64,000 nucleotides of DNA from Crocodylus rhombifer (Eukaryota; Chordata; Crocodylia; Crocodylidae). Each line of letters opens with the position of its first letter. Positions within the stretch are counted from its first letter, which is position 1. Below are positions 45,048 through 55,775 of the stretch, piece after piece. The notes beneath the pieces were generated by a model, which did no database searches, had not been told where the DNA came from, and was given only the letters and a program-made list of their open reading frames with translations. The DNA is taken from NCBI GenBank assembly GCA_038503035.1, contig JAVSML010001075.1:62001-126000 (forward strand), read 5' to 3'. The position numbers were made by a program, and so were the translations under genes.

Positions 45048-45434
45048 ATGCAAAACAGATTAAGATTAAATCTATGGATGTATGAACAGGTTAACCCACA
45101 GAAACCCAGGCTGGCTGAGTTCAAAAAAAAAATCATGAATACATGGTTTATGTCTTTAGGGTTAACAGCTGAGTTGTCAAAGCTCAGTGCTGAAGTGAGC
45201 AGCCAAGCCAGGATTCACAACAACAGGTTGCTCTTGCAAACCATGTGCCGCTACAGCCCAACTCTGCAAGCAGAGCAGAGCAACGTCTTTGTTGCCCAGC
45301 TGGCCAACCACCTATTCTGGCTGCCAGGGGCTAAGCTGGAAGAAGCTTCACCATTAGTATGCATCTCCCATGAGGAGAAAGAGTCTCTGAGTATAGCATC
45401 CCAGAAACTGGGGAGAGGTAAAGGCTTTATCTAA
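45048..45434 (+). CDS. Unrecognised 128-codon ORF
   Basis: A plus-strand frame with a protein-like composition in its second half (ELSKLSAEVSSQARIHNNRL, then LQTMCRYSPTLQAEQSNVFV, then AQLANHLFWLPG). I do not recognise it. There are no membrane segments or catalytic motifs. It lies among DNA-transposon-derived sequence, so it may be a relic of a transposon ORF or a processed gene. It could also be chance. Confidence 0.2.
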   Translation: MQNRLRLNLWMYEQVNPQKPRLAEFKKKIMNTWFMSLGLTAELSKLSAEVSSQARIHNNRLLLQTMCRYSPTLQAEQSNVFVAQLANHLFWLPGAKLEEASPLVCISHEEKESLSIASQKLGRGKGFI

Positions 45435-45559
45435 TGACAGCCCCAGCTGCCTACAGGTCCATTCATATGCTTTTTTTCTAAGTGGTACCTAGTATCCCCT
45501 AAAAGAGATGTCTCTGTTGGTTGTCACTGCACACCAGTCAGAACTTTGGCTGCTTGAAC

Positions 45560-46740
45560 TGGTATGCTAGTCTTTCTGGGCACATCCACACATGTAGGCA
45601 CATGTGGTTACAGCAGCTCAAATAAGAGCAGCATAAATTTGAGCTGGGGATTTTTGCCTCAGCGCACATGCCCAGACATGCACTTTGATGTGGGACAAAT
45701 TGTGCCACTTGGGGCAAAATAACCCTGCTCAGCTTCTCCTGGATTTGCAGTCAGGGGGAGCTAGAGCCTGGGGCCAGTATAAAACCTGCCCTGTGCTGCC
45801 CCCAGTAGTATAAAAAAACTGGCCTGGCAAACAGCTCAGGGTTACTTGCTCTCAGGAGCTTCCGGGGCTCTTTTTTCACATTTTGACATTTAACCCCCAT
45901 GTCACTCATATCCTGTTTTTTCCTTAGTTGGCCTCCCAAAAAAGTTAGTTGCATCATTCACCCTTTGGCCCCACACAGTGGGGACTATTAGTTAGATAGG
46001 TGAGCCTTAAGGCCTGTGTTAACTGGAAGATACAAATAGACAGGAGCTTCTGGGGCCCAGCCAATTGGGATCTGGGAACACTACCCCTTGTGCCAGCTGG
46101 GCTGCTGAAGCAGCCCTAACCTAGAGTCCCCTGCACCCTCTATCCACTTCAGCAGTCTGACAGTGGGGGTGCTGCCTGGCTATGACCTGCTGCCACCTGT
46201 GACAGCATGTGGCCCCAAGGCTGTGCGTCTGCCAGACCTGGACAGAGACTACATGGCTGTAGCAGAGGCATCTGCACCTCTGGGCCAACTGCCAGCGGGC
46301 TGTGGCTGCACAGTTGGCCTTTGTGTGGCACTACTGCCATATGTGCCATTGCCCTGCCATCTGGGCACACGTTCTCAGTGTGGTGGCCTGCTCTTAATGG
46401 TCAAAGTATGTACTCCTGGCCCCAAGTTGCCAGGACATCAGCCACCTCCAGCTGGGTCCTGGGTGCCAGCCCCGAGCAGGCTTCTCTGCCTGGGTCCTGC
46501 CACCCTGCCTCACTAGCAGGAATTCTGGTGTTCCCTATTTAAAAACTGCAAAACCTCTGATAAAAAAATCCAAAATGTACTCTTTAAACTACCCCAAAAT
46601 CCATGTTCTTCCACAATGTGAGAGAGACAGATCAGTTGGGCAATATTTTATTGCTATATGTACAATGTTGAAGTAGTTTGGAAGCCTACCAGTGTCTCTG
46701 TCATCATAATAAAATAAATTATAAATATCTATGTTTTGAT
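45560..46740. other. Probable decayed DNA transposon, undefined
   Basis: GGGCACATCCACACATGTAG at 45578 resembles terminal motifs of other DNA elements in the window. The GC-rich block 46000-46510 has the same texture as other transposon interiors here. No ends or transposase can be defined, and the frames in it are not supported. Confidence 0.3.
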
Positions 46741-46889
46741 GTTTGCCTCTGGTTTTCTTATCACACGATGGGTGCGTAAAGTGGGGATATGGGTTTGCAG
46801 GAGGGGGGTGGGAAGGGATGTGGGTAGGTGTGGGGATTGTGGGGGAACTGTGGGTGTGGGGGGGATTGTGTGACAGGCCTGCTCAGGAA

Positions 46890-47690
46890 GGGTGGGTCAC
46901 CTGCCCCCGACAGGGTGCAGCCCCCCCACAGGGTGCATGGACTGCTCCGCCCCGCCCCCCTGCAGGGCCCACATGCCCCCCTGCAGGGCCCGTATGCCTT
47001 CCTGCTGGGGCTGGAGCCCCCCATGTGGCCCACAGCTCACCACAGGGCCCACAGCAGCAGCAGCCATCAGGATGCTTGGGGCCTGGCATAGCCCGCACAT
47101 GGCATGGAGCTGCGTGGCTCACTCCTGGCTGCCTGGCACCCTGCGCTGTCTGTGTCGCATCATGCAGGCCCAGCACAGCTTGGCACAGCGCTGTGTGGCT
47201 TCAGGCAGCTCTGCACTGCTTAGGCTGTTACCCAGCGCCTTGTGCTGCTTGCGGGGCCTGTGTGTCATGCCGGGCTGGGTCGTGCCTGCACAGGCTCCAT
47301 GTAGGCAGGACATGGTCTGGTACGACACACGGTCCCTGTGAGTGGTGTGGGGCCCCAGGTGACAGCCTGAGCAGTGCAAAATTGCCTGAAGCCGTGCAGT
47401 TCCATGCTGAGCCAGACCTACATGATGCAGCACAGATCTGGGCCAGGCCAAGCTGCACTGCCCCACACCATGCAGGGACTGTGCCAAGAGAGCCCTAAGC
47501 GTCCCAACAGCTGCTGCTGCTGCAGGGGTGAGCTGTGGGCCCAACAGCCAGGCTGTAGCCTCATTGGGAGGGCTGTGGGCCGTGCAGGGGGTAGCTGGGC
47601 CTCCCCCAGCAGTCCCCTGCACCCACACAGCTCCAGTCCTGCCCTGCCCCAGTTCCTGTTTACCTGGGGTTGGAGCCCGGGTCCAGGTCA
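46890..47690. repeat. Giant imperfect palindrome (foldback), about 0.8 kb
   Basis: The sequence is symmetric about 47295, where TGCCTGCA and TGTAGGCA flank a 9-base loop (47291-47299). Moving outward, paired blocks include GCATCATGCAGG with CCTACATGATGC, GGCTTCAGGCAGCTCTGCAC with GTGCAAAATTGCCTGAAGCC-type, GGGCCCACAGCAGCAGCAGC with GCTGCTGCTGCTGC, and CCCACAGCTCACC with GGTGAGCTGTGGG. The long frames on both strands (46743-47706) arise from this symmetry and from high GC, and encode no recognisable domain. Confidence 0.85.
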
Positions 47691-47891
47691 CTGCAGCCTG
47701 CACCACTCCTTACCCTGCAAATGCTGCAGCCTGCTGCAGCACCAGGGCAAAGGGCAGCCATAGAGATACTCTGGCTGGCTACCAGAGCATCTCTTTGGAA
47801 GACCCAAGCCTCCAGTTCAGTCGGGCCTTTTTTTCTGCAGAGTTTTTGTTTTGTTTTTTGTTTATATACCTGTATATCAATGTATCAAATT

Positions 47892-48909
47892 TTAGGCATG
47901 CGCTGCAAATATGCAGCTCAAGGAATGTTTTTTTTGTTCCCAGTATGCCTCTTGATCTGTCTGAAATGGCTTTGAGACGTGGCAAGAGGCATGTGTGGGC
48001 TCATCCAGACATGCCTTCTGTCTTCGTTGCCCAGCCCAAAACGGGGCCTTTCCCCTTTCCCTAGCTGATACTGCTCTGCTGTCCAATAGCAGTGAATGCC
48101 ATACAGCCTGTAGCTGCTCAGAGGTGCATTCCAGCATCATCCTGCAGCAGCCCGGGTAGACAATTCCCTTCTGCAATCAAGAGGCTCGGTTTAAGTTTTC
48201 ATGAGCCGTGGCAGCAACAGACAGGAAGAATGGTGGCCAAATCTCAGCAACCCTGATACTTATCCCAATGACCTCTATACCTGAGCAGTTCTGGTGTGCC
48301 TCCCTTTCTTCATAAGGGAAAACAAGTTGGAGTTTCTGGATTCTCTAGTATCATACGCTTTTTTGAACCAGCATGTATTAACATGGATACCTCTCCCATG
48401 GTGGTCAGGTAGGACCTGCAGTGCAGTAGGAGAAAAACAATCCTTTTCCTATATATGAGTTTGGCTGCCTGATGGAGGATGGGAAGAATGTGAATACTTG
48501 TTCCATTTATCACTTCCCTATAGTTGTGTGTGAATCCATCAGTGACCTCCAGAACCTTAGTAAGCCTTATGACACATGGGATATTACTTTGCACTCAGCA
48601 GCACCAGCAAGAAATTTGCCGGTGCTAAACTGATTCAAAGTAAACCAGTTGTGGTTGGAGGTTGCTAGCTTCCAGGTATATGACATATGCTGTTTCTTGA
48701 ACAAGGGAAACAGCTGTTGGGCTGCCCCTGTACAAAGGTAAACTGCCTAGCTTCACAAAATTCACCAAGAAAGAAGCCTCCTTCCTCAGGTTTTTGCACC
48801 ATTGGTGATCCATCCATGGTTCTCTCCACCAATCCATACTTGTTTCCTGCATGAAGAACCAGCAGTCCACGGAAAGAAGATGGTCCCAGAGCAAGTCATC
48901 ATTTATCAC
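47892..48909 (-). pseudogene. PIF/Harbinger (HARBI1-like) transposase fossil
   Basis: Three minus-strand frames in the right order resemble a DDE_Tnp_4 transposase. 48909-48625 covers the N-terminal helical part (LVQETAYVIYLEA near its end). 48594-48310 covers the catalytic core (REVINGTSIHILP, then HQAAKLIYRKR, then ENPETPTCFP). 48176 onward holds RMMLECTSEQLQAVW, the place of the catalytic glutamate. The usual DGTHIPI aspartate is Asn here and the second aspartate (HDARVF position) is lost, so it is catalytically dead even apart from frameshifts. It would have cut and pasted Harbinger elements with 3-bp target duplications. HARBI1 itself is excluded by the decay. Confidence 0.6.
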
Positions 48910-49205
48910 TGAATATCCTAGCCTTGAGGTGGTTTGCAGCCATTAAGCTACAGCAGGCTGTATGGATCTCTTAAGTGTTGCATAACAGAACTGTCCATCT
49001 TGGCCCCTTTGTATTATTTCTGGCATACCATGAGATGGTTCTCATGGTCATGGCTGAAAATTTGCAGTACAGTACGTAGTTGGAGGTGGGAAGCCTGATA
49101 TATAATTGTAATCTGGTGCTTGCCGAATGAGGATGGTGCATATCTATGCAACTGCCTCTATAGGCTGCAAATAGTGCTGCCATCCTGTCAGGAAAAAGTC
49201 ACTAC
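48910..49205. other. Flank between transposase fossil and Harbinger-like copy 2
   Basis: No feature recognised; may be the 5' part of the same transposon. Confidence 0.3.
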
Positions 49206-50459
49206 GGCTAGGGACAGACGCTCAAGAAGCTCAAACCTGAATTGATTCAATCTTTGCAGGTTAATCTAACCTGCAGAGATTGCATCAATTTGCAAGTGGA
49301 TAGACATTCACATAAAATTTGGGAAATTTAGGCACATGCCTGCAGTGGCTCAGGCTAGAAGCAGGGGGCCACTAAAGCGAACCCTCCCTTCCTGTCCCCA
49401 CTGCTAAAATGGGGGGGAATGTGGCCTGGCACTGGCAGGACACTATGATTAGGGAGTGATTTAAACCCCCATCCTTGACTGCATAGTCCCTAGCTGGGAT
49501 GTGCCTGGAGGTAGAGGGTGAAGCAGCCCTCAGCAGGCTGTATTGCCCCCCTCTTCCCGCTCACTACTCAAAGGGCAAGGGAGTGTTGCCAGACCCCACC
49601 CCCTGACTAGTACTCCGAGGCAGAGGGAAGACTGCTTGTGTGGAGTGCATGCATCTGTTGATGATACTGAGCTTTTCAATCTCCCTTTCCATGCTTCTTC
49701 ATCCTGTCTGCAGCAAAGTGATGGCTTTCACAGGTCCCATGCATTGCAAAACAGGTCACTTCTCACACCTCTTTCTGTCCCATCTTGAACTGTCAGATTG
49801 CAGCCTTTGAAGCAAGTCAGCAAGGAGCTTATCAGAACACAAAGCTAATCAGCCCATCAAGAAAACAAAAATCAGCTTTTTCCAAGGCATTTTTAAGGAA
49901 GAATGGAAGGACAGTACCATCTGGCCTGCTGATTAATTCCAAAAAGCCCTAAGCAGACACTGTTCTGTTTGCCTTTGTTCCAGTGAAATTGGAGACAGCT
50001 AGCATGGGGGTGGCATGACCATGACCAGATGCTTGCTGGGTGTGTGTGTGTGTGTGCGCGGGGGGTGTTCCTTGCTTGAGTGGTGAGACAGGGTGGGGCA
50101 GGGAGAAGCCAGGCAGATGCTGCTGTGCCTGCAGTCTCTACCACCTCAGCCAGTTGGAGTTCCAGGTAGGACGGGAAGGGGGGAGGCCAGCCATGGTCTG
50201 TGGTGCGGACAGCCCAGCCCAGGGCTGAAAAACATGCTGGAATGCTGATTTAACTTAAACCAAAAAGGAGTCTGAGACACAAATTCCATAAATTGGTTTG
50301 ACCCGAATCAGTTAAGTTTGATAAATTCAACCAGCTTTATCTTAAACCAGTTTTGGCCATTTTGATACTGGTTTATGTGCACTGAACTTATGTCCTGCTA
50401 CAGGTTTAAACCGTTTCTAATCACTTAAACCAGTTTATGTGTAACTTCTGTCCCTAGCC
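49206..50459 (-). mobile_element. Non-autonomous PIF/Harbinger-like element, copy 2
   Basis: The termini GGCTAGGGACAGACG and CTTCTGTCCCTAGCC are inverted repeats flanked by an exact TAC/TAC duplication (49203-49205 and 50460-50462). Relative to copy 1 (7527-9670) it is inverted. Shared blocks are the GATTCAATCTTTGCAGGTTA end and the AACCAG/CTGGTTTA-rich end. About 1.25 kb, with no transposase. Confidence 0.7.
50039..50058. repeat. (TG)n/(CG)n microsatellite
   Basis: GTGTGTGTGTGTGTG followed by CGCGGGGGG inside the Harbinger-like copy 2. Confidence 0.85.
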
Positions 50460-50465
50460 TACTTA

Positions 50466-51247
50466 TAGGGTTACCATATTTCCAGGACCAAAAAAGAGGA
50501 CACCTGTTGGGGGGGGGGAGCAGGGGGAATATAATGGTTAGTGGGCCAGTGACACGCCAGTGCCCTGTCCCTGCCTATGCTGTTACCCCTCACTGACAAG
50601 CCACACCCCCAGCCTTGCTGCTGCCCCTCACTCCCAAACAAAAGTACCCTGCCCTCCACCCTTTGCTGGTGCCCCTGACTCCTGACCCACAGCTCCCTGG
50701 TGCTGCCAGTGCTCTGCAGTCATCCACATCCCCTGTGCCCCTCCTTTCCTGATCTGCAGCCCCCTGTCCCCCTCCCAGCCCTGGCACTTCCCCTCACACC
50801 CTATCCACAGCCCCTGCCCCCTGTCAGTGCCCCTCACTCCTGACCCGCAGCCCCCTGCACCCCTCCCAGCCCTGCTGGTGGCCCTCACTCCCAACCTGCA
50901 GCCCCCTGCCCTTCTCCCCAGCCTGGCTGGTGTCCCTCACACCCGCAGCCTCTGCGCCCCAGCCCTGCTGCCCAAGTAGCTCCTGCATTGTGCACACACC
51001 TGCTCACTCAAACACGCACACACACGCTCTCTCTTTTCCTCTGTAGCTGGGTTGCCAGAGCCTGCACAGGGAGCATGTGATCCCCAACAGCCAATCACCT
51101 TGCTCGCTGCTTCCAGCCTGAAACAGTCAGCCCAGGAGAGCAAAATGCCCAGACATTTGCCCTTATTTTAAAAACCCACCAAGATGCAGCATAGGGGTCC
51201 AAAAAAAAGGACACATCTGGGGAAAACCCGGATGTATGGTAATCCTA
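50466..51247. mobile_element. TIR element with minisatellite interior
   Basis: The left end TAGGGTTACCATATTTCC and right end GATGTATGGTAATCCTA are inverted repeats, extended inward by AAAAAAGAGGACACC and GGTCCAAAAAAAAGGACAC. Starts six bases after Harbinger-like copy 2 ends. The interior is a degenerate tandem array (CTGACCCGCAGCCCCCTG, GCCCCTCACTCC, CCCTCCCAGCCCTG) with a unit of roughly 50-60 bases. Superfamily not assigned. Confidence 0.65.
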
Positions 51248-54200
51248 AACCTTCATGAATTCTGGAATTTTTTTCTCAGTTGACCCATAGAATGTGAACT
51301 TGGAAACTTCCAGGTACATTTTCCCATGCAGCACATCATTCCTTGCAGCAAGTATCACACATAGCACAGGGGGAGGCATCACTGCAAAAGGACTTTGGGA
51401 TACCAACCTATTCCTCTCCTCTCCCCCCTCCCCTCCACTGCTCATTTGTGGAAAAGCAGATACAATGTGGATTGCTCTGGTTTATGCTTTTAGCTTTCTC
51501 TCTCACAATTGTCTCTTCATGTGTCCACAGCCTGAGAGAGTCTCGTGGGGTATTTTGGATGGGGTTTCCCTACAGAACAACAAGGGATTAAAACAACCTT
51601 TTGTTATTTAGGGGAATTTATAAATTGTTTCTCTCAAGATTAAAAACTAAAATAGATTGAGGAAGTTGGGGCAGGGCTCTTAATTCAGATGAAGATCATT
51701 GGAGATGATTTAATCACCCCTCCCCCTTGAAAGGAGCATAGCAGGATGCGGATGGCAGATCTATTTAGATTTATGTGGTAACATGTCTGGAAGTGGCATG
51801 GATCTACATTCTTTGCTGTAGGGGAAAGCAATGAAAAAGCCAATGGAGATTAAGTGAGGCAGTCTTTAAAGCAAGGCTCTTTCGTAGGTACTTGCATTGT
51901 TTGCTCATCCAGCTGCAGGGATGTGGATTCACACAGCTGGAATTGTCTGGCAAGGAGAGAATGTGCCACCTTCTCTCCCAAACACGTGAGGAAAAGTATG
52001 TGATACCTGAAAGCATGTCTAGGTCTATCTTAACCATGTAGTTGATCCAATAAAAAAATATCATTCACAAAAACCACTTGCATCTTGCATATTTCCAGGA
52101 CCATTATGGCTACAATATCACTTCAAAACTAGGGGGCAATGGCTTTTATGGACAGATCCTAAATGCACCCCTGAGAGGGCTGTATCTGGAGAACACAGGG
52201 CTGGTTTATTTATCTACAAATCTACACTGCTAATCCCCACATAACTGGTTTGAGACAGGCAACTATCTGGAAACCAGAGATATTTAAATGGTACTTGGTA
52301 AAGAGCTTCATAGACAGTTTCTCATCAATACTAGCTGCTACAGAAAATCCTGCTGCTAACACCAGTAGTATTCACCAGCAAATGTATACTGACTCACCTG
52401 TAAGGCCCTTTAAGAGGCTTGTCTGAATATAATCATGCTGGCCGGAGAAAGGTGGCTGTGAGTAGCTGGTTAGGAACAAGGGCTCCAAGAAGTAATGTAA
52501 TACATCTGTCTCCTAATTCTGTCCCTCTCCTTTAGTTTGTTTATTAATAAAGCTAACCTGTTCCTGAAAACTGACTATGACTCCTTTACTGAACCTACAA
52601 ACAGTATCACCCAAACTCTTCCTGAATGCAGTTATATTTATGTGAGATATATAGGTATGGACAGATCATATATGTGCACATGCATACACATGACATTTTA
52701 TATTAGCACAAAACTTGAACATGTTCACCTACCACCAAATGCAGATCATGGAAAAGGTGACATGAATATGATGCGATCACATGTCAAATCGGCTCCACTA
52801 ACAGCTAACTGTAACAGAGCAGAACTGTGGTAAGTAGGTGAACACAATTCTGTTAGTATCTATGCCCTTAGAAATGCAAATAATAAACCCAGAAATCATG
52901 GTACTGGAATAACACAGCACAGGGCCCAATGCTGCCAGCTGGTGCATGTGGAGATAAACCTAGGCACTTTGGGTAGTACCTATCCCACCTAAGTCAGACT
53001 GAACAGTGCCCTCACTAGGGAAGAACCAGTGCCACCTGGGCACAGCCCTCACTACCTTGGGAGGCTGGGCAATGCCCATCCCCCTGCACAGCACTCAGGG
53101 CTGAGGGTAGATTTCTGTGGAGGAAAGGATACTGACTTTTTTGTTCTGTGGCAGCTGGCCCTGATGTCTGCCCAGAGCAGGAGGGGAAGTAGTCCCAGCT
53201 GCCCAGCACAGGAGGGGAGGGATTGTGTGAGGGTGAGGAAGAGTGGAGTGGATAAAGGTGTGCAGAGTATGTTTTGGAGTGAGGGAGATGAGGATGCATG
53301 AGGGAAAGTTTTGTATGTGTGTTTTAATGGTCAAAGTGAGGGTAGTGGGGAAAAGCCCCAGGCATACAAAGAGGAAGCCAATTTTTCCTCTCCCCCTCCC
53401 AGCCCCATAGCCACAGCTGGGTATAATAGGCTCCACATTCCAAGCTGCTTGGTTGCTGCTCTAGCAGGTTTGTTGCTAGCACGTAGGCCTGTACACCTTC
53501 TTATCCTGTACAGCCATTTATCTCTTTTCTCTCACAGCCATTCATGCCTTCTCTCTACAGTTGCACACAAACCTACTCTCCACCCTTTCCTTTTACATCC
53601 TCACATGCCTTGTCTTATGCTGCCTTCTACTTGCTGGTGTCCTGAAAATTTCCTGCTTTGAGATGACTTGGCTGAGGTTGTGATATCCAAAATGTGACAC
53701 ATCCAAAAACAAGTGAACCTGGTTCTCTCTTGACTGACACTTATTATCCACTATGACTCTACAAAGGGAGTATAAAGGGTACCAAATGGGAACAGTGGGA
53801 CTTTTCACTTCTCTTGCACTCATGTGGCACAGCTCCCCGTGGGAGTGCAAGACAGTAGAGAACCAAGATGCACATTTACAAATTATCCTGCTGACACTGT
53901 AAGACTGTGTCAGGTGTTCTAGCACAACTAAACTCCAGCTTCTTGGCCAGGCAACCACCTCACAATTAATCCATAGTTCTGGATATACCATCTGAGCATA
54001 CCTGTGCACGTGCTATATTTGGCAGACATACTTGCCTGGCTAGATTCTATAAAAATTTATTTTACACAGTGTCAGGGGCAAGGGCAGCAGGCAGGATAAA
54101 CTGTCCCCAGCTAGGCCTGGTTATTGAATGGATCTAGCTGCCATTGGCCTAACAACCCCCAGCTGGCTCCAGTGGCTTATATGGCTGCCTGCATATAAAC

Positions 54201-54669
54201 AGCTCTTACAGTACTCAGCAAGCTACTCATTTAGAAGGGTATTTTTCTGTCTTTTCAGAAAAGACGGGGGTTTGATACTATGTTTTTAGCTTCTTTTTCT
54301 TATCTTCTTGAGCCCTAGTTTTTCAGTTCCCAATTCTTGTCTGTTTGCTCACTGTGTTCTTTGTCCTGGTTTTTTCTTCTTCTTTGGCCTGGTTTTCTGT
54401 TTCCTGGGTTTTGCTTGCTAACTGTTATCTCCTAGTCCTAGCTCTAGCCTTGACACCTTTAGACTCCTTTGCTGGCTCTGAGCTTGTGACTTAGCTTGGT
54501 GATTGTCCATACCTTAATTCTGTATAGCCCCAGTGGGTTCTTCCAGATCCTAGTTGCTTACAGGCCTCATCTTCCATACTCACCTGCTTCTGATTTCCTA
54601 GCTGTACTTGGGATCCTTGCTTCCCTGACCCTGTCTGTTCCTAATCCCCTGTGTTGTGACCCTTTAGGC
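51248..54669. other. Unassigned intergenic DNA
   Basis: No recognisable gene. The frames between 53015 and 54009 are not supported. This is the interval in which NODAL would be expected from human gene order. Confidence 0.4.
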
Positions 54670-54950
54670 CAGTAGGTCTCAACCTTATTAGATTCAAGGC
54701 ATCCCTTGGAAAATGCCAGCTCTTAGCTTTTTACTTGATGTATGGAGTACTCCTTTTTCTTTTCTTTTCTTTTTTTTTTTTGTGCTTAAAAATGATAGAG
54801 CAATTCTTCAGTTAGACTACATTCAGAATAACTACAAGAGGTCAGTATAGTTCTGACACTGTGGTTCCTATTTGAAATATCTCGGGTAATCTTATTAATC
54901 ATGTGATCTTACCAGTGCTAATAGCGTGGCACCCTGGCTGAAAATCACTG
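54670..54950. mobile_element. hAT-like non-autonomous element, near complete
   Basis: The left terminus CAGTAGGTCTCAACC and right terminus GGCTGAAAATCACTG are inverted relatives. The flanking octamers CTTTAGGC and CTCTAGAG agree at five positions, typical of a decayed hAT target duplication. About 281 bases, no ORF. The same family is at 5534-5695 and, inverted, at 57600-57751. Confidence 0.7.
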
Positions 54951-55532
54951 CTCTAGAGTGAAGCCCTGACTACATATATCCTGGTCATATCCCTGACATA
55001 ATAGTGTATCTTACAACCACAGGATCTTGATTTTTATTCAATTAACTTTCAAAAGCTGAATACATAGGACTTAACTGCATCTATAGGCCTCCCAAGAATC
55101 CTGCATGCCACAGGACGCCATATTCGTGTTTCATAAGTTCTTTCATTCTTTCCTAGACTCAATACTGAAATGTTGCTTAATTTAATGCCAGCAGGCAGCA
55201 TGCTGTTGAAGATGGCACATTGAACCTGATGCATAAAGCGGTTCGTTTCTCTGGAGGCCACAAAAATCACAGACACACACTCATTAGATGGCACAAAAGG
55301 TGTATTTGCAAATAGGGTCAGAGCAGAGTCAAGAACTCAGATTACTCCGAACCCACAAAGGAATTTTGCAGGGAATATTTATCTTCTCCCTCCTGGGCAC
55401 GTGTGCAGAAACAGGAACTCTTACAGCTCACTTCCGTTTCATACAAGCATACATGTGGTTACATCACTACATACATCACATGTATAGTATAATTAATTAC
55501 TTAAGTATGCAGGGCGGAGAGGTAAATATGCA

Positions 55533-55775
55533 TCAGCTCAGGAAAATGGAGGTGAAGAAGTCGTTAAATAGGTTAGCTTTGTTGTCTGGTGTGATGACCA
55601 GATTTCCTAGAGAGTCTTGCAGAGGCCCCACATTACCCAGTACCTTCTTTTTTCCCCCTATGTATTTAAAAAAGGACTTCTTGTACTTGATCTGGGTAGC
55701 TAGTCCCAGTTCCATCTCCGCCTTGGCCTTCCTGACTGTCCCCCTGCAGCCCCAAGCAAACACTGGAGAATATTA
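55533..55775 (-). pseudogene. CR1 ORF2 fragment (segment before the RT)
   Basis: The minus-strand frame reads CRGTVRKAKAEMELGLATQI, KSFFKYIGGKKKVLGNVGPL and LGNLVITPDNKANLFNDFF, which aligns with the pre-RT segment of the CR1 at 3976-4365. No 3' end is attached, so it is an internal fragment. Confidence 0.82.

Noticed and set aside
46743..48064. Frames of 251, 195 and 178 codons, some Cys-rich
   Set aside because: They lie in the imperfect palindrome and mirror one another on opposite strands; the Cys runs come from CAG/TGC repeats.
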